Shown in pieces: positions 16,557 to 25,753 of a DNA stretch of 64,000 bases. The stretch spans positions 186,001 through 250,000 of the forward strand of contig NZ_FNYD01000003.1 in assembly GCF_900109035.1 (NCBI RefSeq), read 5' to 3'. This stretch comes from Cribrihabitans marinus. GTDB lineage: Bacteria; Pseudomonadota; Alphaproteobacteria; Rhodobacterales; Rhodobacteraceae. Both the position numbers and the translations under genes were made by a program. The notes below the pieces were generated by a model. It did no database searches and was not told the origin of the DNA. It saw nothing but the letters and a program-made list of their open reading frames with translations. Positions within the stretch are counted from its first letter, which is position 1. Every line of letters begins with the position of its first letter.

Positions 16557-17945
16557 TGGCCGCAGGCGCTGCCGGCCAGCCGCGGACCGAAATACGCCCT
16601 GGTTGCCGACATCATCCGGAAATCCATCGAAAACAAGTCGCTGGAGGTCGGGGCCAAGCTGCCTCCGGTGCGTGACCTGGCCTATCGGCTGGGCATCACG
16701 CCAGGCACGGTGGCGCGGGCCTATTCCATCCTGACCGACGAGGGGCTGGTCCAGGCCGAGGTCGGACGCGGCACATTCGTCGCGCCGCCGATGACGCCGA
16801 TTGTGGATGACGTGTGGTCGCGTATGTCGGCCAGTGCCGAAGGCGAGGGTGGCGATGTCAGTCTGTTCAGCCCGCGCCTGGTTGACCGCGGGCAGGTCGC
16901 GCTGCTGAGCGAAGGGCTGACACGGCTGGCCCAGAGCGATCCATCGACCTTGCTGAACTACCCGACCCGCGACGGCGCGCGCCCGCTCCGCGAGGCGGTG
17001 GCGCGCTGGCTCGCCGACCTGCCGCTGGGGCCGTTCGACGCCGAGGACGTGGTAATCACCCACGGTGGCCAGAACGGAATCGGGGTGATCTTTCAGACGG
17101 TGCTGACCGGCCCGCGCCCGCGGATCCTGATCGAGGAGCTGACCTATGCCGGGTTCCGCCGCGCCGGCGAGTTGATGCGGGCGGATGTGCAGAGCGTCGA
17201 GATGGACGAATGGGGCATGGTGCCCGAGGCGCTGGATCACGCCGTGCGGAACGGCGGCGCGCAAATCGTGTGCCTGACGCCCGAGGTTCACAATCCCACC
17301 GGCGGGCATATGCCGCTGGAGCGTCGCAAGGCACTGGTCGCGGTGGCGCGGCGCCACGACCTGCAGATCCTCGAGGATGATTGTTACCGCGTGGGCGAGG
17401 CGCGGGTGAGTTGCTTCCGGGCGCTGGCCCCGGAACGCGCCTGGTATGTCACCTCGATCTCGAAGACCCTGACGCCGGCGCTGCGGGTGGGATTCGCCAT
17501 CGCGCCGCAGGACCGGGCGGCCGAGCTGCGGCGTGCGGCTGAATACGGCTTTTTCGGTGTGGCCCAGCCTGTCGCCGAACTGACCCGGCTGCTGCTGAGC
17601 GATGCGCGCACGCCGGGCGTGGCGGCGCGGGTGCGGCAGGGCATGGCCGAATATGTGCGGGTGGCGGTGAACGTGCTGGGCCGATTCGACCTGGTCTGGG
17701 ACCGCGAGGTGCCATTTGTCTGGCTGCGCCTGCCGTCGGGCTGGCGGTCGGCCGCGTTCTGCCGGGCGGCGGAACGGGCGGGGGTGCAGATCCGCTCGGC
17801 CGACGAGTTTGCCCTGCGCGACGGGCTGGCACCCAATGCGGTGCGGATCGCGGTGAACGGGCAGGTGTCGCTGGACCGGTTTCAGGACGCGATGGAGCGG
17901 CTGCGCGGGTTGCTGGACAACCCGCCGGAACAGATCAGCGTCTGA
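16545..17945 (+). CDS. MocR-type regulator: GntR HTH fused to a PLP aminotransferase-like domain
   Basis: The 466-residue protein has an N-terminal GntR winged helix-turn-helix (about residues 14-80, PPVRDLAYRLGITPGTVARAYSIL) and a fold-type I aminotransferase domain (about 115-460). The PLP lysine lies in TSISKTLTP. MocR proteins use PLP or a PLP adduct as effector and seldom act as enzymes. Start 16545 was chosen for AAAGGAAAG upstream; an in-frame ATG at 16503 lacks a ribosome site. It is divergent from the DUF1127 gene. The effector is unknown; no PLP or amine pathway gene is adjacent. Confidence 0.92.
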   Translation: MNTIWPQALPASRGPKYALVADIIRKSIENKSLEVGAKLPPVRDLAYRLGITPGTVARAYSILTDEGLVQAEVGRGTFVAPPMTPIVDDVWSRMSASAEGEGGDVSLFSPRLVDRGQVALLSEGLTRLAQSDPSTLLNYPTRDGARPLREAVARWLADLPLGPFDAEDVVITHGGQNGIGVIFQTVLTGPRPRILIEELTYAGFRRAGELMRADVQSVEMDEWGMVPEALDHAVRNGGAQIVCLTPEVHNPTGGHMPLERRKALVAVARRHDLQILEDDCYRVGEARVSCFRALAPERAWYVTSISKTLTPALRVGFAIAPQDRAAELRRAAEYGFFGVAQPVAELTRLLLSDARTPGVAARVRQGMAEYVRVAVNVLGRFDLVWDREVPFVWLRLPSGWRSAAFCRAAERAGVQIRSADEFALRDGLAPNAVRIAVNGQVSLDRFQDAMERLRGLLDNPPEQISV

Positions 17946-17954
17946 GGTTCGGTG

Positions 17955-18320
17955 TCACGCCAGCGGATCGGGGTCGCCGAAGAACCCGGCCAGCCGTGCG
18001 ATCCGCCCGTCCGTGTCCAGCGTGGCCATGTCGTGGCCGCGGACCAGGATGGCGCCGTCCGGGCCGACCATGTGCCAGGTGAAATGCGCGACGTCGTGAT
18101 GGGCGTTCGGGCGGCTGGTGATCTCGACCCTGCCGCCGGTGCTGGCGAGAACCTCGCCGATATGCGCGACGAGCGCCGCGCGACCCTCGACCCGCGCCAT
18201 CGGATCGACATAGACCGCGTCATCCGCCCAGACGGTTTCCAACAATTCCAGACGCTTGGCGGGATCGGTTTCCCGCCAGGCGGCGCCATATGTGTCGACC
18301 GTCTCCTGCAATGTCGCCAT
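17955..18320 (-). CDS. NTF2/SnoaL-like small protein
   Basis: The 121-residue protein has the cone-shaped NTF2-like fold signature: an N-terminal helix, then the ETVWADDAVYVDPMARVEGRAAL region (residues about 29-50) and a C-terminal beta sheet ending in ARLAGFFGDP. Members are small-molecule isomerases, hydrolases or ligand binders, and the substrate cannot be told. Start 18320 was chosen for GGAGGG just upstream. It is convergent with the MocR gene, nine bases between the stops. A second NTF2-like protein is encoded at 58782-59177. Confidence 0.8.
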   Translation of the reverse strand: MATLQETVDTYGAAWRETDPAKRLELLETVWADDAVYVDPMARVEGRAALVAHIGEVLASTGGRVEITSRPNAHHDVAHFTWHMVGPDGAILVRGHDMATLDTDGRIARLAGFFGDPDPLA

Positions 18321-18458
18321 GGTGCCCTCCGGCCGGTGTCGCCCAAGCCGAGCATGACAGGGACCGCGCTGCCGTGGCAAGCACTCGGATTTCTTGGGGT
18401 ATATTGATACCCAATTTTCAAGCTATTGAAAATGAACAGTAAAACGCTTGCTTCGGCG

Positions 18459-18525
18459 CTTGACGCCACCGCGCTGCCCCCTTAGAACGCGTCCATCGAA
18501 TTCGGGCCGGCCGTCTCTGGGCCGG
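18459..18525 (+). promoter_or_regulatory. promoter and leader hairpin of rplM-rpsI
   Basis: CTTGAC (18459-18464), 17 bases, TTAGAA (18482-18487) is a strong promoter of the form used for ribosomal genes in this family. The roughly 60-base leader contains a hairpin (CCGGCC 18507-18512, loop GTCTCTG, GGCCGG 18520-18525) followed by TCTTT. The hairpin could serve feedback control by L13 or S9, but no leader motif of this kind is known to me in alphaproteobacteria. Confidence 0.6.
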
Positions 18526-18554
18526 TCTTTCACATCAAACAGGACCATCCTGCC

Positions 18555-19016
18555 ATGAAAACCTTCTCTGCGACCCCTGCAGATATCGAGAAGAAGTGGA
18601 TCCTGATCGACGCCGAGGGCGTCGTTCTGGGCCGTCTGGCCTCGATCGTCGCCATGCGCCTGCGTGGCAAGCACAAGCCGTCCTTCACGCCGAACATGGA
18701 CATGGGCGACAACGTGATCGTCATCAATGCCGACAAGATCCAGATGACCGGCAAGAAGCGCGACGAGCACTTCTACTGGCATACCGGCCATCCGGGCGGC
18801 ATCAAGTCGCGCACCAAGCAGCAGATCCTGGAAGGCGCGCATCCCGAGCGTGTCGTGTTCCAGGCCGTCAAGCGGATGCTGCCGGGCAACCGCCTGTCGC
18901 GCCAGCAGATGACCAACCTGCGCATCTATGCCGGGACCGAGCACCCGCATGATGCCCAGGCCCCCGAAGTTCTGGACGTGAAGTCCATGAACAAGAAAAA
19001 CACCCGGAGCGCATGA
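18555..19016 (+). CDS. rplM: 50S ribosomal protein L13
   Basis: The 153-residue primary rRNA-binding protein of the large subunit shows the family signatures [14 protein letters not shown] at the N-terminus, [12 protein letters not shown], and the C-terminal [20 protein letters not shown] block read across residues 106-125. Length is slightly above the E. coli protein (142). It is followed at once by rpsI, the universal pairing, under the promoter at 18459. Confidence 0.98.
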   Translation: MKTFSATPADIEKKWILIDAEGVVLGRLASIVAMRLRGKHKPSFTPNMDMGDNVIVINADKIQMTGKKRDEHFYWHTGHPGGIKSRTKQQILEGAHPERVVFQAVKRMLPGNRLSRQQMTNLRIYAGTEHPHDAQAPEVLDVKSMNKKNTRSA

Positions 19017-19018
19017 CG

Positions 19019-19504
19019 ATGGCTGAACAGATCAACACACTCGAAGAGCTGGGCGCCGTCGCCGGCGTGGACCCCGTTGCCGAAGAGACCGTCTCGCGCG
19101 AGCCCGTGCGCGACGAGCTGGGCCGCTCCTATGCCACCGGCAAGCGCAAGGACGCGGTGGCCCGCGTCTGGATCAAGCCCGGATCGGGCAAGGTCACCGT
19201 GAACGGCAAGGAGCTGAACAAGTACTTCGCCCGCCCGGTGCTGCAGATGATCCTGCGCCAGCCGTTCACCGTGGCCGGTGTCGAAGGCGAGTTCGACGTT
19301 CTGGCGACCGTCAAGGGCGGTGGCCTGTCGGGTCAGGCCGGTGCGGTCAAGCACGGCATCTCGAAGGCGCTGCAGCTCTATGACCCCAGCCTGCGCGGCG
19401 CGCTCAAGGCCGCCGGCTTCCTGACCCGCGACAGCCGCGTGGTCGAACGGAAGAAATACGGCCGCCGCAAGGCCCGCCGCAGCTTCCAGTTCTCGAAGCG
19501 CTGA
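19019..19504 (+). CDS. rpsI: 30S ribosomal protein S9
   Basis: The 161-residue small-subunit protein has an N-terminal acidic extension of about 35 residues usual in Rhodobacteraceae, the core [32 protein letters not shown], and the C-terminal [18 protein letters not shown] tail that reaches the P-site tRNA. An ATG two codons earlier (19013) overlaps the rplM stop and could be the real start; either way translation is coupled. A terminator follows 26 bases after the stop. Confidence 0.98.
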   Translation: MAEQINTLEELGAVAGVDPVAEETVSREPVRDELGRSYATGKRKDAVARVWIKPGSGKVTVNGKELNKYFARPVLQMILRQPFTVAGVEGEFDVLATVKGGGLSGQAGAVKHGISKALQLYDPSLRGALKAAGFLTRDSRVVERKKYGRRKARRSFQFSKR

Positions 19505-19529
19505 TCGGCGTCAGCGACCACTTGCAGGA

Positions 19530-19558
19530 GGGCCGCCCCGAAAGGGAGCGGCCCTTTT
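19530..19558 (+). terminator. Rho-independent terminator of rplM-rpsI
   Basis: GGGCCGC (19530-19536) pairs with GCGGCCC (19548-19554), with an inner CCC/GGG stem closed by GAAA, followed by TTTT. It directly follows rpsI. Confidence 0.9.
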
Positions 19559-19604
19559 CCTTGGGCAGATGTGATCCAATTGAGCGCCTTCGGCGCGCAT
19601 TTCG

Positions 19605-19672
19605 GGCGCTGACGCGCGGTGCGAGGCTCTGCCTCGCGCTCCGAGGTATTTGCGGCGAGAGGAAGGGTGGGG
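19605..19672. repeat. probable dispersed intergenic palindromic element
   Basis: The stretch contains a perfect hairpin (GCGAGGC 19621-19627, loop TCT, GCCTCGC 19631-19637) followed by CTCCGAGGTATTTGCGGCGAGAGGAAG read across 19638-19665. From memory, elements with this pattern (a GC hairpin, then a gag-tattt-gcgagaa-gaag-like tail) are scattered through roseobacter intergenic regions. Only one copy is visible here, so the repeat status is not proved by this window. Confidence 0.35.
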
Positions 19673-19673
19673 G

Positions 19674-20288
19674 TCAGTCGTCGGGCGGAATCAGGCCGAG
19701 GCCGCGCAGGTAGATGCCGATGCCCGATTCCAGCAGGTCCTCGGGCGGGAAGGCCGAGGCGGTGCCGGTGTTGCGGGCGTAGAGCTCGACCACGCCGTGG
19801 CTCATCGCCCAGATATGGGCGCTGAACATCGAGGCCGGCGGGCGGCGGTCGGGCGGGATGTGCTGGCTGAGATCGGCGGCGGCCTGTTCCAGCACGCCGC
19901 GGGCACGGGCGGCGGCGGCGGCCAGTTCCGGCGTGCGGTTGACCGAGATGCCGCTTTCGAACATGGCGATATAGTGGCCGGGATGCTTGCGCGCGAAGGC
20001 CAGGTAGGCGCGCCCGGTCGCCTCGAACGCGGCCAGCGCCGAGGGCTGGCCCTTGTCATAGGCGTACTGGATCAGGTCGGCGAACATCTCGAAGCCCTGC
20101 CGCGCGCCTTCGGCGATCAGGTCGTCGCGCCCCTCGAAATGGCGGTAGACCGCCGCCGGGGTGACGCCGGCCTGCTTGGCGGCCTCGGACAGGGTGAAGC
20201 CGGTCGGGCCCTTGGCCTCGATCAGTTCCAGCGCCGCGTCGATCAGCGCCTGCCGCAGATTGCCGTGGTGGTAGCCGCGTTTAGCCAT
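19674..20288 (-). CDS. TetR/AcrR-family transcriptional regulator
   Basis: The 204-residue repressor has the N-terminal TetR helix-turn-helix (about residues 5-60, [27 protein letters not shown]) and a C-terminal TetR_C-like ligand domain (about 80-195). Start 20288 ([12 protein letters not shown]) was chosen because it begins just ahead of the domain. It overlaps the end of the upstream ppk2 gene by eight bases, so the two are translationally coupled. Its ligand and targets are unknown. Confidence 0.9.
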   Translation of the reverse strand: MAKRGYHHGNLRQALIDAALELIEAKGPTGFTLSEAAKQAGVTPAAVYRHFEGRDDLIAEGARQGFEMFADLIQYAYDKGQPSALAAFEATGRAYLAFARKHPGHYIAMFESGISVNRTPELAAAAARARGVLEQAAADLSQHIPPDRRPPASMFSAHIWAMSHGVVELYARNTGTASAFPPEDLLESGIGIYLRGLGLIPPDD

Positions 20289-21150
20289 CCCAGATGTCGG
20301 GCCCCCCGCAGACCTTGCCGTCGACGGCGCCGATCGCCGAGGCATCCTTGTCGGCATAGTCCAGGCGGCTCAGCACATGGCGGATCGCCGCCAGGCGGGC
20401 GCGTTTCTTGTCGTCGGACCGGATCACCGTCCAGGGGCAGCGTTCGGAGTGGCTGCGTGTCAGGGTTTCGCGGATCGCCTCGGTGTAGGCGTCCCACCGG
20501 GCCAGCCCGGCGATGTCGATCGGGCTCAGCTTCCATTGCTTGAGCGGCGAGGTCTCGCGCTTGCGGAAACGGCGCAGCTGTTCGGCGCGGCCGACATTCA
20601 GCCAGAACTTGAAGAAGTGGATGCCGTCATCGACCAGCCCCTCTTCCAACGGCAGCACCTGGTTGAAGAAGCGTTCACGCTGGGCCGGGGTGCAGAAGCC
20701 GAACACGCGTTCGACGACGCCGCGGTTGTACCAGCTGCGGTCGAAGAAGGCGATCTCGCCGCCCGAAGGCAGGTGATCGACATAGCGTTGGAAATACCAT
20801 TGGCTCTGTTCGGCCTCGGTGGGCTTGGGCAGGGCCACCACACGCGCGCCGCGCGGATTGAGGTTTTCGCGGAAGCGCTTGATCGTGCCGCCCTTGCCGG
20901 CGGCGTCGCGTCCCTCGAAGATGATCAGGACCCTCTGGCCGGTGCCCTTGACCCAGGCCTGCAGCTTGACCAGCTCGATCTGCAGGTCGTCCATCGCCTT
21001 GTCGTAATCCTTGCGCGACATGCGGTCGTCATAGGGGTAGTCGGGGTTGAGGATCTCGTCCTTGTCCGCCGAGGCGATGAGGTCGCGCAGCTCGGCCGGT
21101 GCGCCGGTCTCGATGAAGGCCGCGATCTCGCCCTGTTGCGCCCGTGCCAT
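20281..21150 (-). CDS. ppk2: polyphosphate kinase 2
   Basis: The 289-residue class I PPK2 transfers phosphate between polyphosphate and nucleoside di- or triphosphates in the cytoplasm. The Walker A motif is [15 protein letters not shown] (about residues 79-93) and the Walker B/lid region contains [18 protein letters not shown] (about 135-152). The acidic residue after the first Gly-Arg of Walker A is present. Start 21150 was chosen for GGGAGG upstream; an in-frame ATG at 21171 has no such site. It is coupled to the TetR gene downstream, suggesting local control of polyphosphate or nucleotide use. Confidence 0.94.
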   Translation of the reverse strand: MARAQQGEIAAFIETGAPAELRDLIASADKDEILNPDYPYDDRMSRKDYDKAMDDLQIELVKLQAWVKGTGQRVLIIFEGRDAAGKGGTIKRFRENLNPRGARVVALPKPTEAEQSQWYFQRYVDHLPSGGEIAFFDRSWYNRGVVERVFGFCTPAQRERFFNQVLPLEEGLVDDGIHFFKFWLNVGRAEQLRRFRKRETSPLKQWKLSPIDIAGLARWDAYTEAIRETLTRSHSERCPWTVIRSDDKKRARLAAIRHVLSRLDYADKDASAIGAVDGKVCGGPDIWDG

Positions 21151-21203
21151 CCTGTGCCTCCCGTCGGTCATCTTGTTGCGGTCACTATGGAATGTGAATC
21201 GGG

Positions 21204-22151
21204 TTAACGCAAACCGGCGCGTGCGGCCGCGCGGTCGACCGCGGCGGCCACCGCGTCGGGTTCGACCTGGTGCGCCATGTGGCCGATCCCCTCCAGGCGG
21301 GTCAGCACGGCGCCGGGAACCGCCGCGAGCAGCGGCTGGGAATGGATCGACAGGCCGACCGTGGTGTCGGCGGTGCCGTGCACGATCTCGGTGGGCACGG
21401 CGATGTCGCCATATCGGCCGTGCAGGGCCTCGATCTCGGCCAGCAGGTTCGCGCGCTGGCGGGCGTTGGCGCGCATGGCGGTGCGGCGCAGCGACAGGCC
21501 GGGTCCGAAATGCGCGGCATAGCCCTCGGGCACGTCCTGCGGGTCGAAGACCGAGGCCAGCGTGGATTCGACGTAGGAATCCGGCACATAGGCGGTGAGC
21601 ATCGGGATAACGACCGCCGAGCCCGGCGCCGAGGAGGTGACGCGATAGAGCGGATCGAGCGGCGTGTCCCAGGGGTGGGAGGGCGACGCGACCGGCACCA
21701 GCGCCGACAGCGCGTCGGGGTGGTTCACCGCCCAGGCCAGCGCCACGGCACCACCATAGCTGTGGCCCAGTACGATCGGGCGCTCCGCCCCCAGTTCCTG
21801 CGCGGCGCGCCGCAGCAGGTCGGCCTGCTGGGCGATGCTGGCGCCGCCCTGGCCGATCCGGTCGGTATAGCCCAGGCCGGGCCGGTCCAGGGCGATCACC
21901 CTGAACCGATCGGCCAGCGCCGGGGCGAGGCGGAAGGTCATGTCGCGCGTGCTGCCGCTGGAGCCGTGGATCAGCACCACGTCCGGCCCGCTGCCCGACA
22001 CCACCGCATGCACCCGGGTGCCGTCGATCTCAAGGAACTGGCCGGTGGGCGGGAAGGCCGCCTCGGCGCGCGCCTCGTGGCGGGCGGCCCGCCAGAGGGT
22101 CACTGCCCAGAACAGGGCGGCGAGGACAAGCAGGATAACCAGCACGCGCAT
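21204..22151 (-). CDS. membrane-anchored alpha/beta hydrolase
   Basis: The 315-residue protein has an N-terminal membrane helix (about residues 3-20) and a complete alpha/beta hydrolase fold. The oxyanion region is LIHGSSGS, the nucleophile is Ser131 in GHSYGG, and the catalytic His lies in GIGHMAHQ near the C-terminus, with an acid in HGTADTTVG. The substrate is unknown. It begins six bases after the metA stop, so it is probably co-transcribed with metA; whether this has metabolic meaning is not clear. Confidence 0.88.
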   Translation of the reverse strand: MRVLVILLVLAALFWAVTLWRAARHEARAEAAFPPTGQFLEIDGTRVHAVVSGSGPDVVLIHGSSGSTRDMTFRLAPALADRFRVIALDRPGLGYTDRIGQGGASIAQQADLLRRAAQELGAERPIVLGHSYGGAVALAWAVNHPDALSALVPVASPSHPWDTPLDPLYRVTSSAPGSAVVIPMLTAYVPDSYVESTLASVFDPQDVPEGYAAHFGPGLSLRRTAMRANARQRANLLAEIEALHGRYGDIAVPTEIVHGTADTTVGLSIHSQPLLAAVPGAVLTRLEGIGHMAHQVEPDAVAAAVDRAAARAGLR

Positions 22152-22157
22152 TCCCGG

Positions 22158-23096
22158 TCAGGCCCGCAGGTCGCTGGATTCAAGCCCGATCCGTTCGAGG
22201 TCGAAGGGCGTGGTCTCGTAGATCTCGCTGATCCAGTTGCCGTAGAGCAGGTGCGCGTGGCTGCGCCAGCGGTTCTGCGGCGTCTGGGCCGGATCGTCGT
22301 CGGGGTAGTAGTTCACCGGCACGTTGATGGGCGTGCCGTTCTCGACGTCGCGGTCATATTCCTGTTTCAGCGTGTCGCTGTCATATTCGAAATGGTTGAA
22401 GATAAAGAGCGCGCGATGGCCCGGATCCTCGATCAGGCAGGGGCCGACCTCGTCGCTGGCCAGCAGCGTGCGCAGGCCGGGGGCGGCGTCGATCTCGGCC
22501 TGTTTCATCTCGGTCCAGCGGCTGACCGGGATCACGCAATCATCCGAGAAACCGCGCAGGAAGGGCGAGGCGGGAACCATGTTGCGGTGCCGGAAACAGC
22601 CGAAGGCCTTGGCGTCCAGCATGTGTTTGCGCACGCCGTGGAAGTGGTTGATCATCGCCATCCCGCCCCAGCAGACGCCGAATGTGGAATGCACGTTGGT
22701 CTGGGTCCAGTCGAACACCGCGCGCATCTCGTCCCAATAGGTGACATCGCCGAAATCCAGGTGCTCGATCGGGGCGCCGGTGATGATGAGGCCGTCGAAT
22801 TTCTCGTCCCGCACGTCCTGGAAGGGCCGGTAGAACTCGGCCATGTGCTCGGCGGCAGTGTTCCTGGTGCGGTGCTCGGACATGCGGATGAGGCTCAGCT
22901 CGATCTGCAGCGGGGTGGCGCCGATTAGGCGGGCGAACTGGTTCTCGGTCTGGATCTTCTTGGGCATCAGGTTGAGCAGCGCGATCCTGAGCGGCCGAAT
23001 GTCCTGCCGGGCGGCCTGGTCCTCGGACATGACCATGACGCCCTCGCGGCTGAGCACGTCATAGGCGGGCAGGTCGGAGGGTATCTTGATCGGCAT
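22158..23096 (-). CDS. metA: homoserine O-acyltransferase MetA, predicted acetyl-CoA-specific
   Basis: The 312-residue enzyme activates homoserine for methionine synthesis. The nucleophile is Cys142 in FGVCWGG, and the HFEYD block carries the catalytic His and Glu. Residue 111 in ITGAPIE is glutamate. In characterised MetA proteins Glu at this position goes with acetyl-CoA, while Gly (E. coli) goes with succinyl-CoA, so the product is predicted to be O-acetylhomoserine. Start 23096 ([10 protein letters not shown]) is the family's normal N-terminus. The hydrolase gene follows by six bases. Confidence 0.95.
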   Translation of the reverse strand: MPIKIPSDLPAYDVLSREGVMVMSEDQAARQDIRPLRIALLNLMPKKIQTENQFARLIGATPLQIELSLIRMSEHRTRNTAAEHMAEFYRPFQDVRDEKFDGLIITGAPIEHLDFGDVTYWDEMRAVFDWTQTNVHSTFGVCWGGMAMINHFHGVRKHMLDAKAFGCFRHRNMVPASPFLRGFSDDCVIPVSRWTEMKQAEIDAAPGLRTLLASDEVGPCLIEDPGHRALFIFNHFEYDSDTLKQEYDRDVENGTPINVPVNYYPDDDPAQTPQNRWRSHAHLLYGNWISEIYETTPFDLERIGLESSDLRA

Positions 23097-23229
23097 GATG
23101 CGCGGCTTTCGTTGTCGGACGTCAGGCCTAGATAGAGCGAGTGTGTCCCGGTGCCAAGGGCAGGACGGCTTGACAAGGCACCGGCCGTCGCAGCTTGATG
23201 GTTGCGGGGGCTGCTCGGGGAAGTGATTG

Positions 23230-23802
23230 ATGCGACGTCTGTTTCCGCTTGTGCTGTTGTGGCTGGCCGGGCCGGCGTTGGCGCAGTCGGCCGACCCGAT
23301 GGAGTTGCAGCGTTGCATCTGGCGCTGCCTGGCCGACAGCCCGGGTGCGCAAAGTCCGCAATACCACGCCTGCGTGAGCCGGATGTGCACCGCGCCGCCG
23401 CAACAACAGAGCCCGGCGCCGGCACCGGGCGGTGCCTGGACCGGCGGCGTGGCTTCGGACGGAGTGACACGCTTTGCCGGAATCGCCGAGCCCGCAGGGT
23501 CGGGGCGGGGGTTCTATTTCATGTGCGACGGGCGGGGCGACGGTTACCTGATGCTCTATGCGCTGGACCGCCGCGAGGGCCGGTATCAGCTGCGCATCGA
23601 CGGGCGCAGCTTTCCGACGGTGTTCCACCGTGCGCGGCAGCAATTGACCGTCGATTTGCGGCCGGGGGCGCCGCTGCTCGACATTCTTGCGGGCGGCACC
23701 TGGATCGAGATCGTCGATCCCGACGGGATGCTGGCCCTTTCGCTCAGCCTGGCCGAGGCCGGCCCGGCGCTGGCCAATGTGCGGCAGGGTTGCAGGTTCT
23801 GA
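23230..23802 (+). CDS. exported cysteine-rich hypothetical protein
   Basis: The 190-residue protein starts with a clear signal peptide ([20 protein letters not shown]). The mature N-terminus carries four cysteines in a CIWRC ... CVSRMC pattern, followed by a Pro/Gln/Ala-rich linker (about residues 53-68) and a beta-rich C-terminal domain with two more cysteines (FMCDG and a final QGCRF). The even cysteine number and export suggest disulphides in the periplasm. I do not recognise a family. It is convergent with the P-loop gene, 13 bases between stops. Confidence 0.7.
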   Translation: MRRLFPLVLLWLAGPALAQSADPMELQRCIWRCLADSPGAQSPQYHACVSRMCTAPPQQQSPAPAPGGAWTGGVASDGVTRFAGIAEPAGSGRGFYFMCDGRGDGYLMLYALDRREGRYQLRIDGRSFPTVFHRARQQLTVDLRPGAPLLDILAGGTWIEIVDPDGMLALSLSLAEAGPALANVRQGCRF

Positions 23803-23815
23803 AGGCAACGCGGCC

Positions 23816-24682
23816 TCACGCCGCTTTCCGCTCCAGCGCCAGGGCGACCAGATCGACGAAATCATCCTTGTCGCGCAGCGCGCCGATCTCGTCTGCGGTC
23901 ACGGTGACGCCCCAGTTCCGCGCCATCGCCTCGTAGAGCGGCTGCCGATGTGCCAGGGCGCGGGCATAGGTCCAGCGGATGAAGGCGTCGGGATCGACCT
24001 GCTCGGGTGCGATTCCGGTCTCGTCCAGATACTCCTGCCACATCCGGGCCAGGAAATCGGGGCGATAGGACATCGGCTTGGGCGCCTTGTCGAACCGGCG
24101 GATCAGCGCCTCGGTATGCGCCGCGTCGCCGCGGATCCAGATCATCAGCGTGTTGCGCGAAAGCTCGGTCAGGACCGGGTCCTTGGCGTCCTCGGGATCG
24201 ACCCATTCGCAGATCGACCCGCCGGTGTCGCAGATGAAATGCGGATAGCCATAGAGCCGGCGGGCGCGGTCGATGAAGTATTCGGTGTCCAGAAGCGCGT
24301 GGATCTCGGCCAGGCGGAACTGTTCCTGCCGGCGGCGGTATTCCTCGATCGGCAGGCCGCCGCGGTCGGGATCGCCGGGCTTGCCCAGGTAGGTCGAGAC
24401 CGGCTTTAGGTTCGAGAACGAGATGTTCGAGCCGATATAGATCGAGTCGGTCAGCAGCAGGTCGCGCAGGAAGGGCACCTTCATCGCCTGCGCCTTGGCG
24501 TTGTCGGTGATGTATTCGCCCATGTAGCGGGTGCCGATGCGGTAGTCGATCGAGTAGTGGAACCAGCCGCCGTGGTCGCGCAGGAGGGTGCTGGCATGGG
24601 TCTTGCCCAGCCCCGACATGCCGAAGAACAGCACCTTCTTGCGATCCGCCGCGCGCCATTCGCTGGCCGAGCCGTAGAGCAT
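23816..24682 (-). CDS. P-loop ATPase-like protein of unknown role
   Basis: The 288-residue protein has a Walker A motif FFGMSGLGKTHAS (residues about 19-31) right after a short N-terminal extension. It looks like an NTPase or kinase of the P-loop fold. Further on it has tyrosine-rich and acidic stretches (DYRIGTRYMGEYI, FICDTGGSICEWV, LMIWIRGD). No second domain or membrane segment is seen. The product resembles proteins annotated simply as ATPase in related genomes. Start 24682 was chosen as the ATG just ahead of the P-loop; upstream sequence in this frame is antisense to the next gene. Substrate and pathway are unknown. Confidence 0.75.
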   Translation of the reverse strand: MLYGSASEWRAADRKKVLFFGMSGLGKTHASTLLRDHGGWFHYSIDYRIGTRYMGEYITDNAKAQAMKVPFLRDLLLTDSIYIGSNISFSNLKPVSTYLGKPGDPDRGGLPIEEYRRRQEQFRLAEIHALLDTEYFIDRARRLYGYPHFICDTGGSICEWVDPEDAKDPVLTELSRNTLMIWIRGDAAHTEALIRRFDKAPKPMSYRPDFLARMWQEYLDETGIAPEQVDPDAFIRWTYARALAHRQPLYEAMARNWGVTVTADEIGALRDKDDFVDLVALALERKAA

Positions 24683-24732
24683 GATCCGATATCCCCGTTT
24701 TGCGACCTTGCTAGAACGGGCGGCCGGTGCGG

Positions 24733-25635
24733 TCAATCGCGGCGGTGCCGCGAGGCGATGTTCAGGATCAGCAGGCCCAGCGCCAGCAGCGCGAAGCCGG
24801 TGAAGGCGCGCGGCGGCAGCGCTTCGGCCCGGACGGCCGCGCCGAGCGCGATGGCGACCGGCGGGATCAGCAGCGTCACCAGCATCAGGTTGCCGCTGCC
24901 GGCCATCGCCAGGATCCGGTAGTAGAGCAGGTAGGCCCCGGCGGTGGCCACAAGGCCATAATAGCCGATCGCGGCCCAGGTCGCGGGTGCCAGCGCCAGC
25001 GAGGGTACGCCGTCGACCAGCAGCGTGGCCGGAACGATCAGCAGGGTCGATCCGGTCAGCATGCCCGCCGCGGCCACCAGCGGCGGCAGGCCGCCCAGGT
25101 TCAGCCGGGCCCAGACGCTGGCGCAGGCATAGGAGAACGCACCGCCCAGCACCGCCAGTTGTGCGCCGCTGCGCAGGTCCAGCTGGGCGAGATTGCCCAG
25201 CCCGATCGTCGTGACCACCCCGAAGAAGCCCAGGCCGACGCCGAGCAGGCGCGCGGGCGTCAGGCGCTCGTCGGCGAAGACGATGGCGGCCAGGGTCACG
25301 CCGAAGATCGCAGTGGCGGCGTTCAGGATCGCGGCCAGGCCGCTCTCGATATAGAGTTGACCCCAGGCCATCAGTCCGAAGGGGATCGCGTTGTTCAGCA
25401 GCCCCATCACCAGGAAGGCGCCCCAGACACGCGGGCTGCGCGGGATCGGCAGGCGGCGGGCGAGAACCACAGCCCAGAGCACCAGCATGGCCCAGAATGT
25501 GCGGTGCAGCACGGTCGTCAGGACCGGCAATTCGTCCAGCGCCACCCGGATGGCCAGGAAGGACGCGCCCCAGATCAGGCCGAGAAGCGTCAGTTCGGCC
25601 CAGGCGCGCAGCGATATGGATTTCTGATCGATCAT
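24733..25635 (-). CDS. EamA/DMT-family transporter
   Basis: The 300-residue inner-membrane protein has ten predicted helices arranged as two EamA repeats (about residues 10-140 and 150-290). The family exports or exchanges amino acids, purines and other small metabolites; the substrate cannot be read from sequence. It ends 50 bases before the P-loop gene on the same strand. A second EamA transporter lies at 27025-27924. Confidence 0.9.
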   Translation of the reverse strand: MIDQKSISLRAWAELTLLGLIWGASFLAIRVALDELPVLTTVLHRTFWAMLVLWAVVLARRLPIPRSPRVWGAFLVMGLLNNAIPFGLMAWGQLYIESGLAAILNAATAIFGVTLAAIVFADERLTPARLLGVGLGFFGVVTTIGLGNLAQLDLRSGAQLAVLGGAFSYACASVWARLNLGGLPPLVAAAGMLTGSTLLIVPATLLVDGVPSLALAPATWAAIGYYGLVATAGAYLLYYRILAMAGSGNLMLVTLLIPPVAIALGAAVRAEALPPRAFTGFALLALGLLILNIASRHRRD

Positions 25636-25700
25636 GAAACGGGTCTAGCGCGGTAGTGCGGTGCTGTCCGATCCGTTTTCTGCGCAATGCCGCTGGCGGC

Positions 25701-25733
25701 AAAGAAAAAGGCCCCGCCGTGGGTGGCGGGGCC
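25701..25733 (-). terminator. Rho-independent terminator of the FadL-type gene
   Basis: On the minus strand GGCCCCGCC, loop ACCCAC, GGCGGGGCC is a perfect 9-bp stem followed by TTTTTCTTT. It lies 20 bases after the FadL-type stop. Confidence 0.9.
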
Positions 25734-25753
25734 TTGAGTTCGTCAATGGCGGA

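Noticed and set aside
19522-19713. A short plus-strand frame after rpsI
   Set aside because: It contains the rpsI terminator and the intergenic palindrome, and has no ribosome site.
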